Shown here: positions 16,653 to 22,386 of the stretch, piece after piece
How the letters are laid out: each line of letters begins with the position of its first letter
Position numbering within the stretch: position 1 is the first letter of the stretch
Virus record (IMG/VR): IMGVR_UViG_3300045996_000313
Span: 1-22,713 of that record
Length of the DNA: 22,713 bases
Reading direction: 5' to 3' (one strand)
DNA from: a virus
Notes under the pieces: generated by a model
The model's input: only the letters and a program-made list of their open reading frames with translations
The model's database searches: none
What the model was told of the DNA's origin: nothing
Made by a program: the position numbers and the translations under genes

Positions 16653-17024
16653 GTGATCTCCTTCCTCATCACCGTATTCGTGCTGACGCAGAATGTGGCA
16701 CCGGCACCAGCACCGAAGGTGCCGGGGTTCGAGGACAAGTTTTTGGATTTCAGCCAAGTTGTGCTGGTTGCGGGCGCCACCGGGAAGATCGTCATCCAGC
16801 ACGCCATCCGTCCGACGCAGGGCAGCGGCACTGTGGCGATCCAAGGCGGCCTGGTCGTGAGCGTCGTTGTGCTGGAGCGAGCTACCAGCAAGAAGTGGAA
16901 GAAGCCGGTGAAGTATTCGGTCGCTACCGCCAATATCGTTACTGGCGTGATCCTGGGGGCGCTGGCCCGCGTAGACACCAGCTACACGCGGACAGCGCTT
17001 ACGGGCGTGCCTACACCCCAGTAA
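16653..17024 (+). CDS. Small protein with a hydrophobic N-terminus, unknown role
   Basis: The product is 123 residues if translation begins at GTG 16653. The same frame is open further upstream, but that lies on top of the previous gene. The N-terminus (ISFLITVFVLTQNVAPAPAP) is a hydrophobic stretch followed by Ala/Pro, like a signal peptide or membrane anchor. Two later hydrophobic stretches (QVVLVAGATGKIVIQ; VATANIVTGVILGALARV) could be strands or membrane segments. I do not recognise the family. It is the last plus-strand gene of the late block, 8 bases after the previous stop. A holin role is conceivable given size, but no typical holin pattern, no endolysin neighbour and no clear second membrane helix are seen. 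The start is uncertain. Confidence 0.5.
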   Translation: MISFLITVFVLTQNVAPAPAPKVPGFEDKFLDFSQVVLVAGATGKIVIQHAIRPTQGSGTVAIQGGLVVSVVVLERATSKKWKKPVKYSVATANIVTGVILGALARVDTSYTRTALTGVPTPQ

Positions 17025-17035
17025 CCTTTAATGCA

Positions 17036-17266
17036 CTAGACGTCGCCTTCCCTTTCGCGGTCCTCGAGCTTCAGGACACCGCACAGGTAGCCATAGAGCA
17101 CCCATTCAACGAAGGTGCGGTTGGTTCCGGCGTAGGTGCCGTCAATCGTTTCGTACTCACCCTCCCCCAGGTCGGTGATGATTGGCGGATAGGGTGGATC
17201 GGCAAAGTCATAGTGCCAGTCGTTATTGATTTTTCTGGCAGATGCTTGAAATTCTTGAAATGACAC
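17036..17266 (-). CDS. Minus-strand small acidic protein, unknown
   Basis: The product is 76 residues, with a GTG start at 17266-17264 (minus strand). The ribosome site GAAAGGA lies 6 bases upstream (complement of 17273-17279). The frame runs further upstream, but the strong site favours this start. The sequence has a normal protein-like composition, with DPPYPPIITDLGEGEYETID and NRTFVEWVLYGYLCGVL segments, and ends in an acidic tail (EDREREGDV). I do not recognise the family. It is the only supported gene on this strand; it converges on the preceding gene (11 bases apart) and diverges from the next gene, with a short AT-rich gap between them. The opposite strand is also open here, so a shadow cannot be fully excluded. 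Confidence 0.55.
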   Translation of the reverse strand: MSFQEFQASARKINNDWHYDFADPPYPPIITDLGEGEYETIDGTYAGTNRTFVEWVLYGYLCGVLKLEDREREGDV

Positions 17267-17331
17267 GGTGGTTCCTTTCAGGTCCACGGGCAGTAAGAAA
17301 TAATTTATTAGGTAGTGGCCGTGGAGGAGCA
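17267..17331. promoter_or_regulatory. Divergent intergenic region with AT-rich core and imperfect inverted repeat
   Basis: This 65-base gap separates the minus-strand gene from the plus-strand Cys-rich gene. It has an AT-rich core (17297-17310) between two arms, TCCACGG at 17283-17289 and CCGTGGA at 17319-17325, which form a perfect 7-base inverted repeat (9 of 10 if extended). Ribosome sites of both genes lie in it. It probably carries the promoters and perhaps an operator, but no clear -35/-10 pair was chosen. Confidence 0.4.
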
Positions 17332-17685
17332 ATGTCGAAACAAATCTGTAGTTTATGCCGAGGCGCAAAAGTTATCTTCGGCGCTGCCCCGATGGAAGAC
17401 CGGACCAGCGAAAGTGTCTTACGCACAATCGTGTGCCCTATGTGCCTGGGCGCTGGAGAACTCGCCCAACAGCCGGCTAACCGAGATGCTGTGGTGATCG
17501 GGGGCGTAGTATGCCGGTCAGGATTTTACCAAGGCCAGGTATACGCTGTGGGCGCGATTGTTGCGGATATCCCTACGGCGGTGCGCGAAAACGTCGCCGC
17601 CATCCGCAGAGAATGCGGGCTAGATACCGTGCGGGCGAGCCGGGAGCTGACAGACTACATGAGAACTGAAAAGCACCCAGCCTAA
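17332..17685 (+). CDS. Small protein with DnaJ-like CxxC zinc-binding pairs
   Basis: The product is 117 residues with ATG at 17332 and GGAGG at 17323-17327. The spacing is a little short (4 bases), but this is the best start. The first 45 residues carry two CxxC pairs, C6/C9 and C35/C38, the second in a CPMCLGAGE context that matches the CxxCxGxG pattern of DnaJ zinc domains. One zinc ion is likely bound by the four cysteines. The remainder (GVVCRSGFYQGQVYAVG, then a helical DIPTAVRENVAAIRRE) is not recognised. The gene points away from the minus-strand gene and lies just before an AT-rich regulatory stretch. Its role is unknown; phages often carry such proteins in early accessory regions. 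Confidence 0.7.
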   Translation: MSKQICSLCRGAKVIFGAAPMEDRTSESVLRTIVCPMCLGAGELAQQPANRDAVVIGGVVCRSGFYQGQVYAVGAIVADIPTAVRENVAAIRRECGLDTVRASRELTDYMRTEKHPA

Positions 17686-17694
17686 AAAAAAAGT

Positions 17695-17707
17695 TTTGCA
17701 CTGCAAA
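17695..17707. promoter_or_regulatory. 13-base palindrome, possible operator
   Basis: TTTGCACTGCAAA is a perfect inverted repeat around one central base (TTTGCA / TGCAAA). It follows the stop of the preceding gene and a run of nine A residues. Its centre is too short for a hairpin, so a dimeric protein site is more likely than a terminator. Confidence 0.35.
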
Positions 17708-17759
17708 CCACCAACGCACGAGCGCTGCCAAATTCTTGAAATAGGTCGTAATCCCACTT

Positions 17760-17823
17760 CAAATTGATTGCAAATTATGATATCAAATTGACCAGCATTC
17801 TGCTGTCATTAATGATGGCAGTG
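17760..17823 (+). promoter_or_regulatory. Candidate promoter with overlapping operator-like repeats
   Basis: A promoter-like pair, TTGACC (17788-17793) and AATGAT (17811-17816), is separated by 17 bases. An inverted repeat CTGTCAT / ATGGCAG (17803-17809 and 17815-17821, one mismatch) covers the -10 position. Upstream, CAAATT occurs three times (17760, 17771 and 17784) at 11-13 base spacing. The AT-rich stretch stands out from its GC-rich surroundings. Transcription would run towards the ribbon-helix-helix-like gene and the recombination cluster. The assignments are by eye and the -10 is a 4 of 6 match. Confidence 0.45.
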
Positions 17824-17919
17824 TATTGATTTCTGCTATCTACTCGAATATCTTTGTGCAGGCTTAACGATATGCAGGCACTGGCTTACGAACGGACATT
17901 CCAGAGGAGGCTCCCGAAA

Positions 17920-18120
17920 GTGGCAAAGTCGAACCAGATGATCCTCCGGAAAGTGCCCGAAGACATAAAAGAATATTTGAAGAAATATAAGGCGCAGCTC
18001 AACAACAGCCCTGACGCCGACCATACGCACACCCAGCAGGAAATCATGCTCACGGCGATGCGTGATTACATGAAAAAGCATCCGCTAGGGCCAGATAAAT
18101 CCCGCAAGCCACTGAAGTAG
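17920..18120 (+). CDS. Ribbon-helix-helix-like DNA-binding protein
   Basis: The product is 66 residues from GTG 17920, with AGGAGG at 17905-17910 nine bases upstream. An ATG at 17872 in the same frame would give 82 residues but lacks a good site. Residues 5-12 (NQMILRKV) look like the short strand of a ribbon-helix-helix protein, followed by a helix PEDIKEYLKKYKAQL and, after a loop (NNSPDADHTH), a second helix TQQEIMLTAMRDYMKKH. This fits the Arc/CopG layout of small dimeric phage and plasmid regulators. The preceding AT-rich region with inverted repeats would be a natural target, suggesting autoregulation. The fold is inferred by pattern; antitoxin or Arc-like repressor are the alternatives, and no toxin gene is adjacent. 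Confidence 0.6.
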   Translation: MAKSNQMILRKVPEDIKEYLKKYKAQLNNSPDADHTHTQQEIMLTAMRDYMKKHPLGPDKSRKPLK

Positions 18121-18193
18121 TTCCGTCCCACTCTTTCCCGTCCGAACATTGGCCGCCCGAAGTGTGTTTATCCGGTCCAGAAAGGAGAACAGC

Positions 18194-18457
18194 ATGGACA
18201 CGCCCGAGAAAAAGGCCGTTGTTGGCACCTGCCGGCCGTCGAGCCGGTTCCCCTCTTTTGCGCATCCCTGCAAGGGTTGTGGTAGGAACGCCTGGTATCC
18301 GCGATCTATCCATCAGGAGTTCGCTAAGAACCCCAATCTGCTGGCCGCCTGCTCCCTGTGTTTCTTCACATGCTTACTGCGGGGCCATATCGAAGAGGTT
18401 CACCTCGTAAACCAGACACCCGAAGAACAAGCCAAGGACATGCAGTTCACCAACTGA
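18194..18457 (+). CDS. Small Cys-rich protein with CxxC pairs
   Basis: The product is 87 residues from ATG 18194, with AAAGGAGA at 18181-18188 placed well. Cysteines lie at 13, 26, 29, 53, 56 and 60, including CKGC and CSLC pairs, so a zinc ribbon is likely (HPCKGCGRNAWYP and LLAACSLCFFTC). The remainder is charged at both ends. I do not recognise the family. It lies one base before the nuclease start at 18459, so the two are probably translated together. An upstream frame extension to 18149 was not chosen, since the strong ribosome site fixes the start. Confidence 0.7.
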   Translation: MDTPEKKAVVGTCRPSSRFPSFAHPCKGCGRNAWYPRSIHQEFAKNPNLLAACSLCFFTCLLRGHIEEVHLVNQTPEEQAKDMQFTN

Positions 18458-18458
18458 A

Positions 18459-19073
18459 ATGGCATCGGCTCCGACACTCTTCGATCAGCACCTGGACTTC
18501 GAGAAGGAGTCGCATGTCTACCGTATAGGTCGCGAGGTGTTGCCGAGTGTCACCCAGATTCTGGAGGGCGTTCGCATCATCGACTACAGCTACCTTCCGC
18601 CGCGTACACGCGAGATGGCTCTCGACCGTGGTTCCTGGGTGCATGAAGCGACGGCGCTGGACGACCGCGGCGAGCTCTCAATTGACCCTTGGCACGACTG
18701 GTACGGCTACATCGAAGCGTGGCGCAATTGGCGGGAGCATCAGAAGTTCGATCCAGACTTCATTGAGCAGCGGGATTACCACCGGCAGTTTCGTTATGCC
18801 GGAACGAAGGATCGCTACCACAGCCAACAGCGACGGCTGGTTGATCTGAAGACCAACAACGCTCCGTGGTGGACGCGCATTCAGACGGCAGCCTATGCCG
18901 CATTCCTGGATGATCCGATGACGATTCGCCGGACGGCGGTAGAGCTCCATCCGGACGGCTCCTACTCTTGGCAGGATTTTCGTGTCAGTGACTGGCACGA
19001 GGACTTCAACACTTTTCTAGCGGCTTTGCGCGTCTTTCGCGAGCGCGAAGCACATTCGGAGGAATACCGATGA
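18459..19073 (+). CDS. PD-(D/E)XK nuclease, RecB/Cas4-like phage exonuclease
   Basis: The product is 204 residues. Motifs of the PD-(D/E)XK fold are visible in order: an early RGSWVHE segment with His62; GTKD with Asp118; VDLKT with Asp129 and Lys131 (the D-x-K pair); and QTAAYAAF with Gln142 and Tyr146. This order, H, D, DxK, QxxxY, matches RecB/Cas4-like phage exonucleases that resect DNA ends for recombination. The catalytic set looks intact. It opens an overlapping series of genes (ATGA with the next at 19070-19073) that also carries a likely annealing protein. The exact substrate and polarity cannot be told from sequence. Confidence 0.85.
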   Translation: MASAPTLFDQHLDFEKESHVYRIGREVLPSVTQILEGVRIIDYSYLPPRTREMALDRGSWVHEATALDDRGELSIDPWHDWYGYIEAWRNWREHQKFDPDFIEQRDYHRQFRYAGTKDRYHSQQRRLVDLKTNNAPWWTRIQTAAYAAFLDDPMTIRRTAVELHPDGSYSWQDFRVSDWHEDFNTFLAALRVFREREAHSEEYR

Positions 19074-19381
19074 GAGTCAACGTATATGCGGAAGAGATGA
19101 CCAACCGCGTGGAGCTCGTGACGAAGAAGACCGAAGACGGGGAGTTTACCGGGGTGCGCTTCTATCTGGAATTGCCGATGACAGTGAATGGCGTCGAATA
19201 CAAAGGGCCATTCCTGCACCAACCAGGCGACGATGACTCCGCGGCGGTCACGTTCTGGGGAAAGAGGCAGCTTCGCACGCTTCTGAAGCAGGCGCTGGAT
19301 CTCCTGGAAGCGAATACTGATGCGGAACCAGCCGACTATCTGAAGCCACTGGAGGTGCGCGATGGCAGCACCCGTAACTGA
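19070..19381 (+). CDS. Phage protein of unknown function between nuclease and coiled-coil genes
   Basis: The product is 103 residues. It starts at ATG 19070, overlapping the nuclease stop (ATGA), and ends 20 bases into the next gene. The N-terminal 80 residues form alternating strands (MRVNVYAEEMTNRVELVTKK, TGVRFYLELPMTVNG), followed by KRQLRTLLKQALDLLEANT, an amphipathic helix. I do not recognise a family. Tight coupling to the nuclease and the annealing-like protein suggests a role in the same process or mere co-regulation; no motif decides between them. Confidence 0.7.
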   Translation: MRVNVYAEEMTNRVELVTKKTEDGEFTGVRFYLELPMTVNGVEYKGPFLHQPGDDDSAAVTFWGKRQLRTLLKQALDLLEANTDAEPADYLKPLEVRDGSTRN

Positions 19382-20093
19382 AATTACTCAGCCTACACAG
19401 CTTGTCGCAGAAGCCAACCATCGCGTTGCGCAGGCCAACGCCTGTGTCATCACCGACCAGGCTTCCTACGAAGACGCAGCCGGCCTCGCGATCCGGCTCA
19501 ATCTCAGCGTGAAAGCCCTCACCGAACATTACGCCGATCCCATCAAAAAGGCGGACGAAGCGCACAAAGCATTACTCGAAAGCCGCAATTCACTGACGCG
19601 GCCGCTCCTGGCGGCGCGGGACATTCTCAGCCGCAAACAGGTGGAATACGAGCGCGAGCAGAAGCGGATCGCGGAGGAGCAGGCCCGCCAGGCGCGGGAA
19701 GAAGCCAACCGCCTCAAGATGGAGCAGGACGAGAAGCGGCTGGAGGAAATGGAAGCCGCGGGAGCTTCGCCGCAGGCGGTAGTCAGCGCACTGGCCGAGA
19801 TGAAGTCGATGCCGGTGTTTGCGCCGCCGCCGGTTAAGACCTTCGTGCCGGTGCAAGGATCGGTGACGCGCAAGTCGTGGAACGCGATCTGCACGCACCC
19901 GCTGGAATTCTTCAAGGCCGCACTCGACCGCCAGGACCTCAGAGGGGTGTTTCACGATCCTGCCGTCCTGCGGGCAGTGAACGCGGTACTGAGCGGGCTG
20001 GCGCGGGCATCGCGGGGCCACCTGTCGGTCGCTGGTGTGGAAGTAGAAGAGACAGGAAGCAAAGCGTACACAGGCAGAGGAACAGGATTATGA
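19362..20093 (+). CDS. Coiled-coil protein of the recombination cluster, unknown role
   Basis: The product is 243 residues. Residues about 30-145 form a long charged coiled coil (from the SVKALTEHYADPIKKADEAH region through YEREQKRIAEEQARQAREEA to KLMEQ-like helices). The C-terminal third starts with PPPVKTFVPVQGSVTRKSWN and continues with THPLEFFKAALDRQ and VNAVLSGLARASRGH, ending in GVEVEETGSKAYTGRG. Similar C-termini occur in phage proteins next to recombination genes, but I cannot name the family. It overlaps the gene before by 20 bases and the one after by ATGA at 20090-20093. A scaffold or DNA-binding partner is a guess. Confidence 0.7.
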   Translation: MAAPVTEITQPTQLVAEANHRVAQANACVITDQASYEDAAGLAIRLNLSVKALTEHYADPIKKADEAHKALLESRNSLTRPLLAARDILSRKQVEYEREQKRIAEEQARQAREEANRLKMEQDEKRLEEMEAAGASPQAVVSALAEMKSMPVFAPPPVKTFVPVQGSVTRKSWNAICTHPLEFFKAALDRQDLRGVFHDPAVLRAVNAVLSGLARASRGHLSVAGVEVEETGSKAYTGRGTGL

Positions 20094-20872
20094 GCACCGA
20101 ACCGATCATTGTGCAGGACGCCGGCGAACTCGTCGTTGACTTGCGGATGCACCGTTCACCCAGTCAGGTATTGATTGAGGCGCAGGCCGCGGCCGACGCG
20201 CTGGCGAAGTTCGCCCACGAGAAGGAACTCTACAAACAAATTGGCCAGTCGAAGCACCTGAGAATCGAAGGCTGGCAGATGGTGGCCGCCATGTTTGGTG
20301 TCGTCACCAGCGTTCTAGAGACTCGCTACGTGGATCTAGGCAACGGCGTACACGGCTACGAAGCCACGGCGGTCGCGATGCTCGTCTCGAACGGCCGCGA
20401 GATTGGACGCGCCGAATCGATGTGCCTTTCGGACGAAGACAACTGGGGCATGCGTCCCAAGTACGAGACGCCGGAGGGCGGCGGCAAGCGAACGAAGGTT
20501 GGTGATGTGCCGACGCCGCTGTTCCAGTTGCGCTCGATGGCACAGACGCGCGCCCAGGCGAACGTCCTGGAGTCGAAGTTCCGCTGGATCGCGAAGTTGG
20601 GCGGCTTCGCCGGTACGGCCTCCGAGAACATGACCGAAGGCAAGCAGAACCCGAACGCCGGGCATACCCCGCCCCAGGCGAAGGGCGAGAATGCCGAGAA
20701 CTTCATTTCCGAGCCGCAGGCGAAGCGGCTCTACGCCTTGGGGATGAAGGCATTCAACAACGACAAAGATGCGTTTCTGGCCTACCTGAAGCGCAACGGG
20801 TATGAGTCCAGCCGGGAGATTCTTAAGGATCGGTACGACGAACTCTGTGCCGGATTGGATGCAGACAAATGA
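20090..20872 (+). CDS. Putative single-strand annealing protein (Rad52/ERF-like)
   Basis: The product is 260 residues from ATG 20090. The open frame extends upstream, but that overlaps the previous gene and ATGA coupling plus GAGG at 20077-20080 favours this start. Residues 144-175 hold an LFQLRSMAQTRAQANVLESK segment followed by FRWIAKLGGFAGT; the (S/K)MA-x-TRA-x(3)-L pattern is typical of Rad52/ERF-like phage annealing proteins and relatives. The C-terminus (about 210-260: ISEPQAKRLYALGM, then a GYESSREILKDRYDEL segment) is a helical tail common in these proteins. With the PD-(D/E)XK nuclease 1 kb upstream it would make an exonuclease plus annealing pair like Red. The family is by motif only; RecT-like or other annealers are the alternatives. 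Confidence 0.7.
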   Translation: MSTEPIIVQDAGELVVDLRMHRSPSQVLIEAQAAADALAKFAHEKELYKQIGQSKHLRIEGWQMVAAMFGVVTSVLETRYVDLGNGVHGYEATAVAMLVSNGREIGRAESMCLSDEDNWGMRPKYETPEGGGKRTKVGDVPTPLFQLRSMAQTRAQANVLESKFRWIAKLGGFAGTASENMTEGKQNPNAGHTPPQAKGENAENFISEPQAKRLYALGMKAFNNDKDAFLAYLKRNGYESSREILKDRYDELCAGLDADK

Positions 20873-21063
20873 CCTGCCGGGTCTGCGGTTGCACGGAGGA
20901 AATGGCCTGTATGACGTCCGAGGGGCCTTGCCATTGGGTGGAGGTGGACCTGTGCAGCGCCTGTGTAAGCGAAGAGGACGATGACCGGCTGGTGGAGCCT
21001 TACACCGAAGGCGAAGCCAACGCTTTTCTGCGGGAGTATCACCATGTCGATTCCGGCAATTGA
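20869..21063 (+). CDS. Small Cys-rich zinc-binding phage protein
   Basis: The product is 64 residues. It overlaps the previous stop (ATGA at 20869-20872). Cysteines at 3, 6, 8, 14, 21, 29 and 32 form CRVCGC and CSAC groups with a CHWVE segment between, a pattern seen in small phage proteins of unknown function that bind one or two zinc ions. The C-terminus is acidic (SEEDDDRLVEPYTEGEANAF). Its role is unknown; position suggests the recombination cluster. The stop overlaps the next gene by 20 bases. Confidence 0.75.
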   Translation: MTCRVCGCTEEMACMTSEGPCHWVEVDLCSACVSEEDDDRLVEPYTEGEANAFLREYHHVDSGN

Positions 21064-21268
21064 CTGCCAAGCCGAACTCAAGCAGGCAGTTCGGCGAATG
21101 AACGTTCTGCTATCGAACGTGGGAGATCCGGCCCGGTGCCGGGGCTGCGGGGCGGACATTCTGTGGGTACGGCACGCCAGCGGCAGGCGATCGCCCTATG
21201 ACCTGAATGGCGAGACGCATTGGGCCACCTGCCCGAAGGCCGAGCAGTTCCGTGGGAAGCAGGAATGA
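21044..21268 (+). CDS. Small zinc-finger-like phage protein
   Basis: The product is 74 residues from ATG 21044, with GGGAG at 21032-21036 upstream. The frame is open further upstream, but those codons lie over the previous gene. C32/C35 (CRGC) and H59/C63 (HWATC) form a CxxC...HxxxC zinc site, in the context GADILWVRHASGRRSPYD. This layout is common in phage proteins of unknown role. It overlaps the previous gene by 20 bases and the next by ATGA at 21265-21268. Confidence 0.75.
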   Translation: MSIPAIDCQAELKQAVRRMNVLLSNVGDPARCRGCGADILWVRHASGRRSPYDLNGETHWATCPKAEQFRGKQE

Positions 21269-21813
21269 ACACCGCACGGATTGAAGTCGATCGCGCCCAG
21301 GCGCAGAAACTGTACCGCCTGTACCGGGAGCATCGCGACCAGGCTACCGCCCAGGATCTGAAGATTGAGAGCGTCTACCGCCAGATCGCTGGCGGTAAGA
21401 AAGTCATCATGGCGTTCGAGTCGATCCGGCAGGCAGGCCTCGACGACCAGGGCCGGCCGAAACTGGCCATCATCCGCGCCGATGCCCAGTGGGCCTTTCT
21501 GCGGAAGGACCGGGATCGCCTGAGCTTCCAGATGGAATCCTGGCCGCGCGGCAACTCCAGGCGGACGATCGTTGTGCCGTGGACGGGGATGGAATGGGCG
21601 TCTACTAGCGCGAAGGCGCGGGTGCCGTTGGTGCCGCTGCACATTCGCCCGAAGTCCAACCTGTCGAACTATTACATCCTCTGGGAAGCGGATTGGGAGC
21701 ATGCGCCGGTAGATCCGATGTTGCTTCGTCGCTATGGCGGCGACCTGTGGTTGGTGCTGGCGGCGTGGGATCTCACGGCGGTTGAGCGGGCTGTGCTGAG
21801 TGGAGCGGGATGA
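21265..21813 (+). CDS. Phage protein of unknown function
   Basis: The product is 182 residues from ATG 21265 (ATGA with the previous stop; GGGAAG at 21254-21259). The N-terminal 60 residues are helical and charged (QAQKLYRLYREHRDQATAQD). The rest is strand-rich, with KLAIIRADAQWAFLRKDRDR, RRTIVVPWTGMEWA, VPLVPLHIRPKSNLSNYYIL and DLWLVLAAWDLTAVERAVL segments. I do not recognise a family. No enzymatic motif was seen. The sequence is typical of conserved phage proteins in early operons; its partner or role is unknown. Confidence 0.7.
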   Translation: MNTARIEVDRAQAQKLYRLYREHRDQATAQDLKIESVYRQIAGGKKVIMAFESIRQAGLDDQGRPKLAIIRADAQWAFLRKDRDRLSFQMESWPRGNSRRTIVVPWTGMEWASTSAKARVPLVPLHIRPKSNLSNYYILWEADWEHAPVDPMLLRRYGGDLWLVLAAWDLTAVERAVLSGAG

Positions 21814-21814
21814 C

Positions 21815-22213
21815 ATGCACTACAAGACACGCGGAATGCTGAACCGGTCGCAACGGCACATACGGAACCAGGAAGCGGCCGAGAACTTTGCCTTTTACGG
21901 GCCGGGTGGACCCTTCGAGCAGGTCATGGGCGCCGGCGTCATCGAGCGCTGGAAGCAGGAAGAAGATCATTTGGCGGATGACAAACCAAAAGCGGTTTGG
22001 CGCGTCACGGCTGGATTGACTCCGGATGCACTTGACCCGCAGTTTGAGCGCTCCTGGGTGTACTCCGTCCGCGACCACCAGGGCGACCTGTTTCGCTCCG
22101 ATGGCTTGTCGAAGTTCGACCAGCGCAGCACGGAAGTCATGGAGTACGTGCTGGCGCTGAACCGCCATCCGACGAAGGCCAAGTATGTCCGATGCGAATT
22201 TCTCTGGGTGTAA
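21815..22213 (+). CDS. Phage protein of unknown function
   Basis: The product is 132 residues from ATG 21815, with GCGGGA upstream. A GTG at 21800 in the same frame would add five residues and overlap the previous gene; the ATG is preferred for spacing. Segments include KTRGMLNRSQRHIRNQEAAE, a Gly-Pro-rich FYGPGGPFEQVMGAGV, a WRVTAGLTPDALDPQFERSW strand pair and the C-terminal KAKYVRCEFLWV. I do not recognise a family. Its stop (TAA) is followed directly by the ribosome site of the small membrane protein. Confidence 0.7.
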   Translation: MHYKTRGMLNRSQRHIRNQEAAENFAFYGPGGPFEQVMGAGVIERWKQEEDHLADDKPKAVWRVTAGLTPDALDPQFERSWVYSVRDHQGDLFRSDGLSKFDQRSTEVMEYVLALNRHPTKAKYVRCEFLWV

Positions 22214-22222
22214 GGAGCAACG

Positions 22223-22366
22223 ATGATAACCGTTCACTTTGTCTTGATGCTGCTGGCCTTTGTTTGTTTTTTGCTGGTGGCGGGAGATTTTAAGGCACCG
22301 AGGATTAACCTGCTCGGGCTGGGCTTGACCTTCTGGACACTGGCGATATTGCTAGCGGGGCGCTGA
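22223..22366 (+). CDS. 47-residue membrane protein with two helices
   Basis: The product is only 47 residues. The start is ATG 22223 with a strong ribosome site AAGGAG at 22212-22217, five bases upstream, and it ends at TGA 22364. Residues 4-21 (VHFVLMLLAFVCFLLVAG) and 28-45 (INLLGLGLTFWTLAILLA) are two hydrophobic segments joined by a short polar turn (DFKAPR), a hairpin in the membrane. Small two-helix proteins of this layout are found in many phages next to early genes; I cannot name its function. Its small size makes it easily missed by gene finders. Holin-like action is possible, but the position far from the late genes argues against it. Confidence 0.75.
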   Translation: MITVHFVLMLLAFVCFLLVAGDFKAPRINLLGLGLTFWTLAILLAGR

Positions 22367-22386
22367 TGTCAGCAGGCTGAAAGATC

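Noticed and set aside
16895-17263. Plus-strand open frame across the region of the minus-strand gene
   Set aside because: It begins inside the preceding gene in another frame and has no ribosome site; the minus-strand frame has a strong site at good spacing.
17683-17708. Nine-A run and palindrome as a rho-independent terminator
   Set aside because: On the plus strand the run is A rather than T and lies before the palindrome; on the minus strand the T run follows it, but the single-base centre leaves only about four pairs around a loop.
17249-17742. Direct repeat AAATTCTTGAAAT at 17249-17261 and 17730-17742
   Set aside because: A few matches of 13 bases are expected by chance in a window of this size, and one copy lies in coding sequence.
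19877-20089. Upstream extension of the annealing-like gene
   Set aside because: These codons overlap the preceding coiled-coil gene throughout and the ATGA junction at 20090 gives a natural start.
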